Positions 38,165-46,856 of a stretch of DNA of 64,000 nt are shown here, piece after piece. The notes beneath the pieces are model-generated. The model was not told the origin of the DNA. It saw nothing but the letters and a program-made list of their open reading frames with translations, and ran no database searches. Within the stretch, counting starts at the first letter, position 1, and every line of letters starts with the position of its first letter. Source of the DNA: Pseudomonadota bacterium. Lineage in GTDB: Bacteria; Desulfobacterota; Desulfarculia; Desulfarculales; Desulfarculaceae. The stretch spans positions 51,974 through 115,973 of the forward strand of contig JAHIQI010000070.1 in NCBI GenBank assembly GCA_018902755.1, read 5' to 3'. Position numbers and translations under genes: made by a program.

Positions 38165-38955
38165 TACTGAATCACTCCCCTGCCCCTGAGGCGGGCGATG
38201 AGCTGGTCGGCTATCTCCTCCCGGCTGCCTTGCAAAATTTCAGCCCCCTGGCCCAACTCCGGCACGAAGTAGTCGAGCTTGCGCACCTTGGCCCCGGCCC
38301 GGCCCACGGTGCCCGGGTCCAGCCCCAATTCGGCCGCGCCCAGCACCGGCACCTCCACCGAGGCGGTCTTGCGGATGCCCCGGATGCCCACGTAGCGCGG
38401 CTCGTTGATGCCGGTCTGGATGGACAAGGCGCAGGGCAGGTCGATCTCGTTGATCTCCAGGTTGCCGCCGTCGATCTCCCGGGCGATCTCCAACTTGTCG
38501 CCCTCTTTCACCTCCACCCGCACCACCAGCGAGGCGTAGGGCAGGTCCAGCATGGCAGCCAACATGCCGCCAACCTGGGCGGCGGCGTCCTCGGCCTGGG
38601 CCCCGGTGAGGATCAGGTCGTACTGGGCCTGCCGGGCGGCGTGGGCCAGTATGGCGGCCACGCCCCGTCCATCGGAGTAGTGGAAGGCCTCATCGTCCAA
38701 GAGTTTGCCCGCGTCGGCCCCCATGGCCAGTTCGCGCCGGATGATCTCGTCGGACTCCTCATCGCCCACCGAGACCACGGTGACCGATCCCCCGTGCTCC
38801 TCCACCAACTGGATGGCCTCTTCCACCGCGTAGTTGTCCCACTCGTTGACCGAGTAGACCAAGTCGTCGCGGTCTATGTCCGAGCCGTCCCGGCGCACCG
38901 CGATTTCGTTTTCCGCCGGGTCCGGCACTTTTTTCACGCACACCAGAATTTCCAT
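38164..38955 (-). CDS. etfB: Electron transfer flavoprotein beta subunit
   Basis: A 263-residue EtfB. Marks are ILVCVKKVPDPAENEIAVRR at the N-terminus, the loop VNEWDNYAVEEAIQL and the recognition segment DLPCALSIQTGINEPRYVGI. The sequence gives no support for a bifurcating FAD insertion in this subunit, so it is read as a simple electron carrier toward the membrane oxidoreductase encoded next to it. Confidence 0.95.
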   Translation of the reverse strand: MEILVCVKKVPDPAENEIAVRRDGSDIDRDDLVYSVNEWDNYAVEEAIQLVEEHGGSVTVVSVGDEESDEIIRRELAMGADAGKLLDDEAFHYSDGRGVAAILAHAARQAQYDLILTGAQAEDAAAQVGGMLAAMLDLPYASLVVRVEVKEGDKLEIAREIDGGNLEINEIDLPCALSIQTGINEPRYVGIRGIRKTASVEVPVLGAAELGLDPGTVGRAGAKVRKLDYFVPELGQGAEILQGSREEIADQLIARLRGRGVIQ

Positions 38956-38957
38956 GT

Positions 38958-41060
38958 CTAACCTCCGGCCGCCGCGCGCCGCGCGACCGGCAGATGCTGT
39001 TCGACCAGTTCCATCAGGTCGATTACTTCAATTTTCTGATCCAGGCCCGCTATCTTCAGGGCGTCCTCAATATTGGCCAAGCAGAAGGGACAGGCGGTGA
39101 CTATCACTTGCGCACCGCTCTGCTTGGCCATGGAAACCCGCACCACCCCGATGCGCTGCTCCTCCTCGGGCTCATAGAACAGGGCCAGCCCTCCCCCGCC
39201 GCAGCAGAAGGAGCGGTCGCGGCAATTGCCCTCCATCTCCACCCGCCGGATGCCGGGGATGGCGTCGATGACCCGGCGGGGCTCGTCGTACAGGCCGTTG
39301 TGCCGACCCAGGTAACAGGGGTCGTGGTACACCACGGTCTTGTCCGCGTAAGGGCCCTGCTCCAGGGCCAAGCCGCCGCGCTCCAGCTCTTGGCTCAGCA
39401 ACTGGCTCAGGTGCATCACCGGGGGGATGCCGCGGTAGTCGTTCTTCAAAGCGTTGTAATCGTGGGGGTCGGCGGTGACGATGCGGGAAGCGCCGGAATT
39501 AAGGATCGCCTCTGTGTTGGCGTCTCGCAGGGCCAGGAACAGGGACTCCTCGCCAAAGCGGCGCACCTCGTGGCCGCCGTCGTTTTCGGCCTTGCCCAGC
39601 ACCCCGAACTTCACCCCCACGTGGCGCAGCACCCTGGCCGTGGCCTGGGCGATGCGCTGCATGCGCTCATCGTAGGAGGAGACGCTGCCCACGAAGTACA
39701 GAGTCTCCACAGGCTGCTTGGGGCCGGCGATGGTTACGGCGAATTCCTCGGCCAACGCCTTGGCCCAGTCGGCCCGGTTGCGTTGGCTCTTGCCCCAGGG
39801 GTTGCCCCGCTTCTCCAAAGCGCCCAAGGGTTTTTGCAACGACTGGGGCACCCGGCCCAGGTCCACCAGGCCCCGGCGCAGGTCCACGATCTTGTCGATG
39901 TACTCGATGCCCAGGGGGCATTCCTGCTCGCAGGCCCCGCAGGTGGTGCAGGACCAGAGCTCGTCATCGCTGTAGATGCCGCCCACCAGCTCCTGCTCCG
40001 CGCCCGCCGTTTTACCCCAGAGGGGATATTGGGCGCACACGTGATCGCGGGCCTTGATGGTCAAGAAGCGCGGCGACAGAGGCCGATTAACCCGGTTGGC
40101 CGGGCAGCGGTCCGAGCAGCGCCCGCAGTCGGCGCAGGTGTAAAAGTCCAGGATGTGCTTCCAGGTGAAGTCTTCCAGCTTGCTCACCCCGAACTCGGGC
40201 AAATCGTCGAGCTGGTCCTCGGCCACCCCATTGCGCACCGGCTTCACCTTGCCCCGATCCAGGCGCATGAAAAACACGTTGAACAGGGAGGTGAGCACGT
40301 GGAAATGCTTGCCCAGGGGCAAAAAGCACAGGAAGAAAAAGAAGACCACCTCGTGGGAGAAATAGGATAACGAGTTCACCGCCTGCAATGTGGGCATGCC
40401 CAGGCCGCCCAGGATCAGGCGGCCCGCCCAGAGCAGGGTCAGGGGCGAGGCGGACACCGCCGCGCCGGAGCGGGCTGCGGCGTTTTGCAGGCTGGCCTCG
40501 AAGAGGCTTTCCGAGACCACCAGGGCGCAGATAAGCCCCAGCACCAGCAGGGCCTCGCCCAGGTGGTCCTTGCCCAGCGAGGGCGGCACCTGGTAGCGGG
40601 CGGGCCGGAACACCCCGCGCCGCACCGCGGCGATGATGCAGGCTACGAACACCCAGGTGGCGGCATAGTCCTTTACCAAGTTGTAGGCCGCGCCGGTGGA
40701 GCCATCGAGGCCCGGCAATGAGGCCCCCTGCCAAAAGCCCATTAGTATTAGTTGCAGGGAGCGCAGTCCCAGGATGATGAAGCCCGCGAAGATGAATATG
40801 TGGATGATGCCGGCCAACAGATAGCGCGGCTGACGCCACTGGCCCAGCCAAATCCGCGCCACCTTGCCGATGCGCTCACCTATGCGGTCCAGGCGCGGAT
40901 CGGGCGCGGCCAGCAGCAAGGGTCTCAAGCGTTTGTGGAGGATATAGGCAAAGAGACAGATACCGGCGCAGGTAATCAATAAATATACATACGCCATCGG
41001 CATACCCAAAATGGCCGTGCCGGCCGGTGGAACCAAGGCGTTGTCAATTTTGTTTAACAA
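38958..41060 (-). CDS. Membrane Fe-S oxidoreductase, ETF:(mena)quinone type (HdrD/EMO-like)
   Basis: A 700-residue protein with an N-terminal NarI-like membrane domain (five to six helices, with His in helices for heme b; MPMAYVYLLITCAGICLFAY begins it). A two-cluster ferredoxin module at about residues 310-400 (CADCGRCSDRCPANRV; CTTCGACEQECPLGI) and two CCG domains (HDPCYLGRHNG, SFCCGGGGLALFYEP, VTACPFCLANIEDA) follow. Proteins of this layout pass electrons from ETF to menaquinone in beta-oxidising anaerobes. It lies 2 bases upstream of etfB, which supports that role. Confidence 0.92.
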   Translation of the reverse strand: MLNKIDNALVPPAGTAILGMPMAYVYLLITCAGICLFAYILHKRLRPLLLAAPDPRLDRIGERIGKVARIWLGQWRQPRYLLAGIIHIFIFAGFIILGLRSLQLILMGFWQGASLPGLDGSTGAAYNLVKDYAATWVFVACIIAAVRRGVFRPARYQVPPSLGKDHLGEALLVLGLICALVVSESLFEASLQNAAARSGAAVSASPLTLLWAGRLILGGLGMPTLQAVNSLSYFSHEVVFFFFLCFLPLGKHFHVLTSLFNVFFMRLDRGKVKPVRNGVAEDQLDDLPEFGVSKLEDFTWKHILDFYTCADCGRCSDRCPANRVNRPLSPRFLTIKARDHVCAQYPLWGKTAGAEQELVGGIYSDDELWSCTTCGACEQECPLGIEYIDKIVDLRRGLVDLGRVPQSLQKPLGALEKRGNPWGKSQRNRADWAKALAEEFAVTIAGPKQPVETLYFVGSVSSYDERMQRIAQATARVLRHVGVKFGVLGKAENDGGHEVRRFGEESLFLALRDANTEAILNSGASRIVTADPHDYNALKNDYRGIPPVMHLSQLLSQELERGGLALEQGPYADKTVVYHDPCYLGRHNGLYDEPRRVIDAIPGIRRVEMEGNCRDRSFCCGGGGLALFYEPEEEQRIGVVRVSMAKQSGAQVIVTACPFCLANIEDALKIAGLDQKIEVIDLMELVEQHLPVARRAAAGG

Positions 41061-41226
41061 TTCTCTCTGCCCTATCCGTCACCCACTCCACGATTTCCAA
41101 ACCAAAGCAATTTCCGGTGCACGCTGAATACTGGGCAATCGCCGCTTCCACCTCTCCTCGACCTGCCGACGCCGGATGGGGTCAAACCCGGCTGATGGAA
41201 ACGGGCTCCACGGCGGACGCTGAAGA

Positions 41227-42048
41227 CTACCGCCCGCCGGAGACGATGAGCACCTGACCGGACACGTAGTCCGACAGGGGCGAAGCCAGGAACAAGATGG
41301 CCCGGGCCGCCTCGTTGGGCGTGCCCGCCCGGCCCAGGGGAATAGTTTTCTTGAGGGCCTCCTGGTTGGCCTTGGGGATGCCCGCCGGCACTTTCAGATC
41401 ACCAATGGTCACCGATCCGCCGCCGTCCTTTTCGGCGGTGAGGCGGGTCTCGATCCAGGCGTAGGCCACGGCGTTGACGCAGACGTTATAACGGCCCCAC
41501 TCCTTGGACAGGGTTTTGGACAACCCGAGGATGCCCGACTTGGCGGTGGAGTAATTGGCCTGGCCCGCGTTGCCGTTGACCCCGGCGGTGGAGCTTACGT
41601 TGACCACCTTGCGCATCACCTGGAGGCCCTCGGCCAACTCCTTTTTGGAGGCCTCGCGGATAAAGGGCGCGGCGGCCCTGAGGATGCGGAAGGGGGCGGT
41701 GCAATGGACCGCGAAGATTTTCTCCCACTGCTCGTCGGTCATGCGGTGGATCACCGAGTCCCAGGTGAACCCGGCGTTGTTGACGATGACGTCGACGCCC
41801 CCGAATTTGTCCAGGGCGGTGTTGATGAAGCCCTCGGCAAAGCCGGGATCGGTGACGTCGCCCACGTAGGCCACGGCCTGGCCGCCCTGGGACTTTATGG
41901 TGGCGACCACCTCCTCGGCGGGCTCCCGGTCCAGGTCCGAAACCACCAGCTTGCCGCCTTCGGCACCGAACATGAGCGCCGCCTCGCGGCCGATCCCCCT
42001 GCCGGAGCCGGTAATCAGGCAAACTTTGCCGTCAAGCATCTTTTCCAC
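41227..42048 (-). CDS. Short-chain dehydrogenase/reductase
   Basis: 273 residues from a GTG at 42048 (AGGAG 7 bases upstream); the ATG at 42039 is three codons later. It has the SDR motifs ITGSGRGIGREAALM (cofactor), NNAGFTWDSVIH, the catalytic Ser in VNVSSTAG, and the YxxxK pair in ANYSTAKSGILG. The acidic residue in VVSDLDREPAE points to NAD(H). It probably oxidises the 3-hydroxyacyl-CoA made by the MaoC hydratase. It is the first gene of the long minus-strand catabolic block. Confidence 0.93.
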   Translation of the reverse strand: MEKMLDGKVCLITGSGRGIGREAALMFGAEGGKLVVSDLDREPAEEVVATIKSQGGQAVAYVGDVTDPGFAEGFINTALDKFGGVDVIVNNAGFTWDSVIHRMTDEQWEKIFAVHCTAPFRILRAAAPFIREASKKELAEGLQVMRKVVNVSSTAGVNGNAGQANYSTAKSGILGLSKTLSKEWGRYNVCVNAVAYAWIETRLTAEKDGGGSVTIGDLKVPAGIPKANQEALKKTIPLGRAGTPNEAARAILFLASPLSDYVSGQVLIVSGGR

Positions 42049-42269
42049 TTGAGTACTCCTGTTGCATCTTTTGCGGCCCGAGGGGGCGGGCAGGCTACGT
42101 TCAAGACGGTGGGCACCCCCCGCATATAAAAAATTTTTACTTTGCCCATCGCCCCTTGGTAGCCTGCCAACCCTAGGCCGGTTCAACTCGCAAAATCCGG
42201 CTACCCTTGGTCCGCCACCAAACGGACCCGTTCTGTCCACCCTTACAATCCAAGATTTATGCCAACCCC

Positions 42270-42293
42270 CTCCGCGAAAGCTTTCGCGGGGAG
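42270..42293. repeat. Near-perfect palindrome upstream of the catabolic block
   Basis: CCGCGAAAGCTTTCGCGG (42272-42289) is an 18-base perfect palindrome, extended by CT/GAG arms with a single bulged G. It lies about 225 bases upstream of the SDR start, in the right place for an activator or repressor site. No T run follows, so it is not a standard terminator. Confidence 0.6.
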
Positions 42294-42566
42294 TTACCTG
42301 TTTTTGTTGCGTAAATTGGGATGCGGCTAAAAAGAGGCTTCGGGGAGGCAGGTCATAATCTGAATAAGATTTTATATAACTTCATCACGTGGGAGATAAC
42401 AGCCCTGAAATACTAGGCTAATGTGCTGTATAGAATTATCTACATGTATATGATTCTATGCAACACCGCCTAGTCTGGTGAGTTTCCCCGCTCATCGGTA
42501 CCGATCTACACTTAAGGTTTCCGGCATAGTGGCCTTCCTCAAAGAATGAATCTTGCCTTGAAGTGA

Positions 42567-42683
42567 TCCAAATTCACCGACGAATGGATAACTTTCGCCC
42601 TTCACCAGGCTTAGGCCGACACCCGGGTCGCCGAGGTATGCCGCAAGGTGGGCATCATCTCCGATGCGGCTTTATGCAAAAGG
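42567..42683 (+). pseudogene. IS3-family transposase OrfA remnant
   Basis: Translation gives SKFTDEWITFALHQA, a stop, then ADTRVAEVCRKVGI and ISDAALCKR. This follows the N-terminal helix-turn-helix of IS3-family OrfA (typically KFTDEQIAFAL...VEEVCRKMGIS). An in-frame TAG, an insertion in the GIS motif and the absence of the rest mark it as a dead fragment. Confidence 0.8.
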
Positions 42684-42874
42684 CCAAATCCTCACCTATT
42701 GGCCAAATCTAATTCGGGGTGAACCGCATAGGGCCTCGGTCATTACCGAGTTGGGGGCTGTCCGGCTGGAGTTGTCTAGGCACAGGGGGGGCTTTCGCTT
42801 CCTGCACCGTCTGGACCAGCCAGATAAAGTCCTGGGGCTCGTTCTCCGGGTTGGTGGCGGGGAGCCTTGGGCCG

Positions 42875-43534
42875 TCACACCGGCATACTGATTAGCTTTT
42901 GTTCGATGGCCACCATGATGGCTTGGGAGCGACTGCGCACTCCCAGTTTGGCGTAGATATTTTTCAAGTGGCTCTTGACCGTGTCAAGGGAGAGGTTGCT
43001 GTGAAGGGCTATCTCTTTATTGCTCGCACCAGCTACAACCTCCAGGAGAATCTGTAGCTCGCGTTGCGTCAGCTTGGACTGCTCGATGGGGGGTGAGGCA
43101 TCGTCATCATAAGCGGCAAGGCTGTCCAACGCCTTGCGGGTTACCATGGGGTCCAGATAGGCTCCGCCCTGCATGGTGGTCTTGATTATCATGGCCAGGT
43201 CGCCTTTTTTCACGTTCTTGAGCACGTATCCATCAGCCTGGGCCTTGAGGGCTTCGTGAACGAATTCTTTGTCTTCGTAGTTGGTCAACAGCACAACTTT
43301 GATGTGTGGGTTGTTTTTCTTGATAAGGCGACAACCTTCTATCCCCGAAAGACCGGGCATTTTTAGATCCATCAGCACCAAGTCCGGGGAGCACCTCTCC
43401 ACCTTGCTCACCGCATCCATGGCGTTGTTGGACTCATCCACCACGCAGATGTCGGCCTCCAATTCCAGCAGGGCTTTTAACCCTTCGCGTACAATGCTGT
43501 GGTCATCGACGACCAATACTCTAATCGGGAACAT
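42875..43534 (-). CDS. NarL/LuxR-type response regulator
   Basis: 219 residues from the ATG at 43534 (GGAGA upstream). The receiver domain has acidic pocket VVDDHSIV, phospho-Asp in LVLMDLKMPGLSG and Lys in YVLKNVKKGD. The C-terminal LuxR helix-turn-helix is LTQRELQILLEVVAGASNKE followed by LDTVKSHLKNIYAKLGVRSR. The start overlaps the kinase gene by 14 bases. Targets are unknown; repeats at 45342-45375 upstream of the kinase are candidates. Confidence 0.94.
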   Translation of the reverse strand: MFPIRVLVVDDHSIVREGLKALLELEADICVVDESNNAMDAVSKVERCSPDLVLMDLKMPGLSGIEGCRLIKKNNPHIKVVLLTNYEDKEFVHEALKAQADGYVLKNVKKGDLAMIIKTTMQGGAYLDPMVTRKALDSLAAYDDDASPPIEQSKLTQRELQILLEVVAGASNKEIALHSNLSLDTVKSHLKNIYAKLGVRSRSQAIMVAIEQKLISMPV

Positions 43535-45173
43535 TACGTTTGTCTCCGCCCATGGGAAGGACAATTTTTAATATGGTTCCGTTGCCGGGCGATGACTTCA
43601 GGTGCATTTTGCCTCCCAAATTAACCGCGCGTTCCCTCATCAACATCAGTCCCAGTCCATTGACCCGTTGACCGAGGTCAAAGCCATCGCCGTCGTCGTC
43701 GATGATAATTTCCAATTTTCGATCCGGTCGCACGGTAATATCCACCCGAACCTGGCTGGCCCGGGCGTGCTTCATGATGTTGTGCAGCGACTCTTGCAGG
43801 ATGCGAAAAATGGATATGTCCGCGCCGGGGGGCAGGTCGATGTGGGGTGGAGAGTGGAACTCTATATCCACACCGGAGCTTTCCTCAAAATCGTTCACGG
43901 TTTTATTCAGAGCGGCCACGATTCCCAAATTGTCCAGGATGGTAGGCCTCAGATTGCTCACAATATGCCGCGAGTGCCGCAGGGCCTCGTTGACGTTTTG
44001 CACCAGGCGGATCAGTTCATCAGCTAGACGCTGGGGTTGTTTGTCTAAAAGCTCCTGGCACAGGATAAGCTTAAAACCGATTCCGCTAAGGGCTTGTGTG
44101 AGAACGTCGTGTATGTCGGCCGCGATGCGCTTGCGTTCGTTCTCTTGAATCGTAAACAGGGTGGATGTAAGGCTGGACAGGTATTCGCGCTTTTCGGCCA
44201 ACTCCGAGACCATGCTGCAGTTGACCAAGACCGATCCAGTGAAATAGACGAACTGGGATAAAAGGTTTCGGTCAAAGCGATCAAAGGTGAACGGCTTGCC
44301 CTCATCATGCAACAGCAAGAGTACCTTGCCTTGGCGGGAGTGGGTGGGCAACGGAAGGCATACGCATAAATAATCTTCTTGGTTGGCCCTGTCCGCGAAA
44401 GAGATAAAGGTCTTTGGCTCCGTAGCCGCGAAAGCCAGGTTCTTTTCCCGCACCAATGCTATCAAATCTTGAGCAGTGTGCGTTTCAAGCGGCGATCCCA
44501 GGATATTGGGCGCCTCCGGGGCTACCAGGGAATCGGGGTCACGGGCCTCCAGTATCACCTGGACCTGGAGACCGAAGAGGCTTTCGATGCCCCGCATCAC
44601 CGGATCCCAAAGCAACTGCTCATTGAAGATGGAGACAACCTCACCGGCAAAAACGTGCAGTTCGTGCAGTTGCTTGCGCCGCTTGTTGATGATTTCATCC
44701 CGGGTGATTATGAAGGATCGGCTCAAGGAATAATAAGACTGGTCCAGGATGCTGTGCAGGTAAAAGACCTCATCGACCGATACGCGCTGCTTGTCTTCGG
44801 CGGCGTTCCGGTTGTGCTGGCCAATGAAATCCCAAAGAACGCTTTTGAAGCTGAGGGTAAAGCCCAGAACGCCTTCCAGGGGGTATCCCTCGATAGCCCT
44901 TTTATAGCCAATCAACTCCTGGTCCTTGATGAACGAGGCCAGATCCCCGCTGAGGGCCCGGAAAAAGGCATCGAAATATTTCCTGGTGCGCTGGCGGCCC
45001 TTGGGGTTGAACAGAATCATCGAATAGTATTCAGACGGCAAGCGCGCCGCCAGCCGCCGGCGTAATTCTTCCAGAAGCTTTTCCTTGTTGGCGACTAAAA
45101 GGGAGATGAGTATACCGTGCTCACGCTCCACGGAGTCGTTACCCGCAGGGCTTGGGGAAAGATTTTCAGGCAT
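43521..45173 (-). CDS. Histidine kinase, NarX/DegS type (HisKA_3)
   Basis: About 550 residues from the ATG at 45173; an ATG at 45233 gives 20 more and neither has a clear ribosome site. No membrane segments are seen. The N-terminal 330 residues hold an RsbRD-like helical region and a GAF-like part (PDSLVAPEAPNILGSPLETH ... DYLCVCLPLP). The phospho-acceptor His is in RKRIAADIHDVLTQALSGIG, and the ATPase motif is DDGDGFDLGQRVNGLGLMLM. It is a soluble sensor of a cytoplasmic signal, paired with the overlapping response regulator. Confidence 0.9.
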   Translation of the reverse strand: MPENLSPSPAGNDSVEREHGILISLLVANKEKLLEELRRRLAARLPSEYYSMILFNPKGRQRTRKYFDAFFRALSGDLASFIKDQELIGYKRAIEGYPLEGVLGFTLSFKSVLWDFIGQHNRNAAEDKQRVSVDEVFYLHSILDQSYYSLSRSFIITRDEIINKRRKQLHELHVFAGEVVSIFNEQLLWDPVMRGIESLFGLQVQVILEARDPDSLVAPEAPNILGSPLETHTAQDLIALVREKNLAFAATEPKTFISFADRANQEDYLCVCLPLPTHSRQGKVLLLLHDEGKPFTFDRFDRNLLSQFVYFTGSVLVNCSMVSELAEKREYLSSLTSTLFTIQENERKRIAADIHDVLTQALSGIGFKLILCQELLDKQPQRLADELIRLVQNVNEALRHSRHIVSNLRPTILDNLGIVAALNKTVNDFEESSGVDIEFHSPPHIDLPPGADISIFRILQESLHNIMKHARASQVRVDITVRPDRKLEIIIDDDGDGFDLGQRVNGLGLMLMRERAVNLGGKMHLKSSPGNGTILKIVLPMGGDKRNVPD

Positions 45174-45645
45174 GCTATTCAATGGAAGGCAGCCTATTGG
45201 TTGTTTTTCAGCTAAATGGCATGGGCCGCTCATAGGGCAACGCCGAAGACCCCAGGCCGCTGACCCAAGCCGCCGCGTAGGCTAATCCGCCAACTCAATC
45301 CAATGGACAATCAACCTAGCATAAAGCTGGCGACTGCCGCATCACCCTTTAAGGTGAAGCCCTTTTCACCCTTTAGAGGGATTTACCCGTGCACTGACCA
45401 TTTAATATAAAAATGGTGGCGCTTACTTTGATACGCCGAAGGCCTGCCTGCCTCCAGCCCGTCAGTTCAAGGCGCGGTTAGAAAATAAATGGGGTCTATC
45501 CGTACTTTGTAAACCAAGCCGTCTGTAAGCGCGTGACTAAACGTTGGTGTTTGGAAACCGGCGTGACCAGCAATGCTGCGGCGCTTGCCCATGAATTTCG
45601 GCTTAATCAGGTTATGGGTCTTTGTGCATATAGGAGGGACGCACG
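45174..45645. other. Intergenic region between divergent kinase and hydrolase genes
   Basis: About 470 bases. It contains the direct and inverted repeats at 45342-45375 (listed separately). A strong ribosome site (AGGAGG) lies just before the hydrolase ATG at 45646. No small gene or RNA is supported. Confidence 0.55.
45342..45375. repeat. Paired TCACCCTTTA repeats, operator-like
   Basis: TCACCCTTTAAGGTGA (45342-45357) is a palindrome. TCACCCTTTA occurs again at 45366-45375, 24 bases on. They lie between the two divergent promoters and are candidate sites for the adjacent NarL-type regulator. Confidence 0.45.
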
Positions 45646-46494
45646 ATGAAATCGCAAACTGTTACCGGCGGCGGCGGTATTAAACTCCACGTTGTGGAGA
45701 CAGGCAACCCAAAAGGCAAGCCGATACTGTTTCTTCACGGATTATCTCAATGCACCCATTGCTGGAAAAAGCAAATGGAGTCGGACCTGGCGGATGATTT
45801 TCGCCTAGTCGCCATGGATATCCGCGGGCACGGCCTTTCCGAAAAGCCTAAAGACGCATATGGTGACACAAAGCTTTGGGCAGATGATGTTCAAGCCGTC
45901 ATAACCGAGCTCGGATTAGACCAGCCTATATTGATCGGTTGGTCGTATGGCGGTGAAATCCTTTGTGACTACCTACGTCATTATGGGGAAGAACACATAG
46001 GTGGGCTCAACTTTGTCGGTGGCGTCTCCAAACTTGGCGAGCCGGTTTTCCCTTTTCTGGGGCAAGATTTTATCGCCTTGGCTGAAGGATTGTTCTCTGA
46101 CAATGCGGAAGAAAGCGCCGCCACCCTACAGAAATTCATACGTCTATGGTTCCATAAGGAGCCCACCATGGAAGACTTCTATTTCTTCCTGGGTTACAAC
46201 ACCATTGTGCCCCCTTATGTGCGTGTCGGGTTGTTCAGCCGTAGCATTGAAAACGATGACATCCTCGCCACGATCAGAAAACCAGTATTGCTTACTCAAG
46301 GTGAAAACGACTCACTCGTCTTGATGGAAATGGCTGAATATCATAAGTCAAAAATCCCCCATGCCCAAATTTCCCGTTATCCCGAGGTAGGACACGCTCC
46401 ATTTTGGGAGAGCCCTGAACGCTTTAATTCCGAATTGCTGTTTATCATCTTCTACTTTTATCTCAATATTTTCATTTTTTTCATCAAAATATGA
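45646..46494 (+). CDS. Alpha/beta hydrolase, 3' end replaced
   Basis: AGGAGG precedes the ATG. The protein has oxyanion/lid start ILFLHGLSQCTHCWKKQMES, MDIRGHGLSEKP, the nucleophile elbow GWSYGGE (usually GxSxG; here G-W-S-Y-G), acid region LTQGENDSLV and the catalytic His in YPEVGHAPFWESPERF. After FNSELL the sequence becomes LFIIFYFYLNIFIFFIKI, which has no counterpart in the family and lies in 25-30% GC DNA. The gene's own last 5-15 codons were therefore replaced at about 46438 by island DNA. It could still be active, as the catalytic His is retained. Its GC content is lower than that of the catabolic block. Confidence 0.85.
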   Translation: MKSQTVTGGGGIKLHVVETGNPKGKPILFLHGLSQCTHCWKKQMESDLADDFRLVAMDIRGHGLSEKPKDAYGDTKLWADDVQAVITELGLDQPILIGWSYGGEILCDYLRHYGEEHIGGLNFVGGVSKLGEPVFPFLGQDFIALAEGLFSDNAEESAATLQKFIRLWFHKEPTMEDFYFFLGYNTIVPPYVRVGLFSRSIENDDILATIRKPVLLTQGENDSLVLMEMAEYHKSKIPHAQISRYPEVGHAPFWESPERFNSELLFIIFYFYLNIFIFFIKI

Positions 46495-46602
46495 TGACTT
46501 TTCAAAATTACACACAATTGCTGTCTTTGCAGAAGACATACAAGGATACAAAGTTATAATCAATAAAGTAATTACAGTAAAGATACTAGACACAAATCTC
46601 AT
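46438..46602 (-). pseudogene. Small exported protein, C-terminus lost at island border
   Basis: The ATG at 46602 has AAGGGAG upstream. The product starts MRFVSSIFTVITLLIITLYP and has a signal peptide (cleavage after SSA), then about 35 residues rich in Lys, Asp and Glu. Past 46438 the frame continues to 46348 through antisense hydrolase DNA. The original 3' part is missing. Confidence 0.6.
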
Positions 46603-46618
46603 AATTACTCCCTTACAA

Positions 46619-46789
46619 TCATTGTGGATTATTTTCATTCAACCATTCTTCAAATATACTGTTCACCAACTCTGATAGGTATAAACCTTTATCAATACTA
46701 TGTAATTTCAGTTCTATCCAAACTAAATAAGGTAGATTAAAAGTAGTCTTATGTATTTGTCTATTATTTTCATCTGGTCTACGTGGCAT
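46619..46789 (-). CDS. Small ribbon-helix-helix protein
   Basis: 56 residues, with a perfect GGAGGT ribosome site before the ATG. After a basic start (MPRRPDEN) the pattern TTFNLPYLVWIELKLHS then LYLSELVNSIFEEWL fits the ribbon-helix-helix fold of CopG/Arc regulators or antitoxins: a beta strand, then two helices. No toxin-like partner gene is adjacent, so a role in regulation of the island is as likely as an antitoxin. Confidence 0.65.
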   Translation of the reverse strand: MPRRPDENNRQIHKTTFNLPYLVWIELKLHSIDKGLYLSELVNSIFEEWLNENNPQ

Positions 46790-46856
46790 TTTATTACCTC
46801 CAATTTATTTTTATCTATATTATATTTATGTAATACTATATTTGAGTATTGAAACC

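Larger units (their letters stand above)
42049..42874. other. Gene-poor region with promoter-like AT tract, palindrome and IS remnant
   Basis: This 826-base stretch of lower GC separates the catabolic block from a two-component system. It contains an AT tract at about 42125-42140, a near-perfect palindrome at 42270-42293 and an IS3-family remnant at 42567-42683. A weak sigma-54-like match is seen on the minus strand near 42250-42266 (TGGCAT-N5-TTGGA), with the conserved -12 C missing. No intact gene is supported. Confidence 0.6.

Noticed and set aside
42250..42266. Minus-strand sigma-54 promoter for the catabolic block
   Set aside because: TGGCAT-N5-TTGGA lacks the conserved C of the -12 GC and lies about 200 bases from the SDR start. 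It is too weak to call.
42062..42358. 98-codon plus-strand open frame
   Set aside because: It runs across the palindrome and AT tract and has no ribosome site or recognisable domain.
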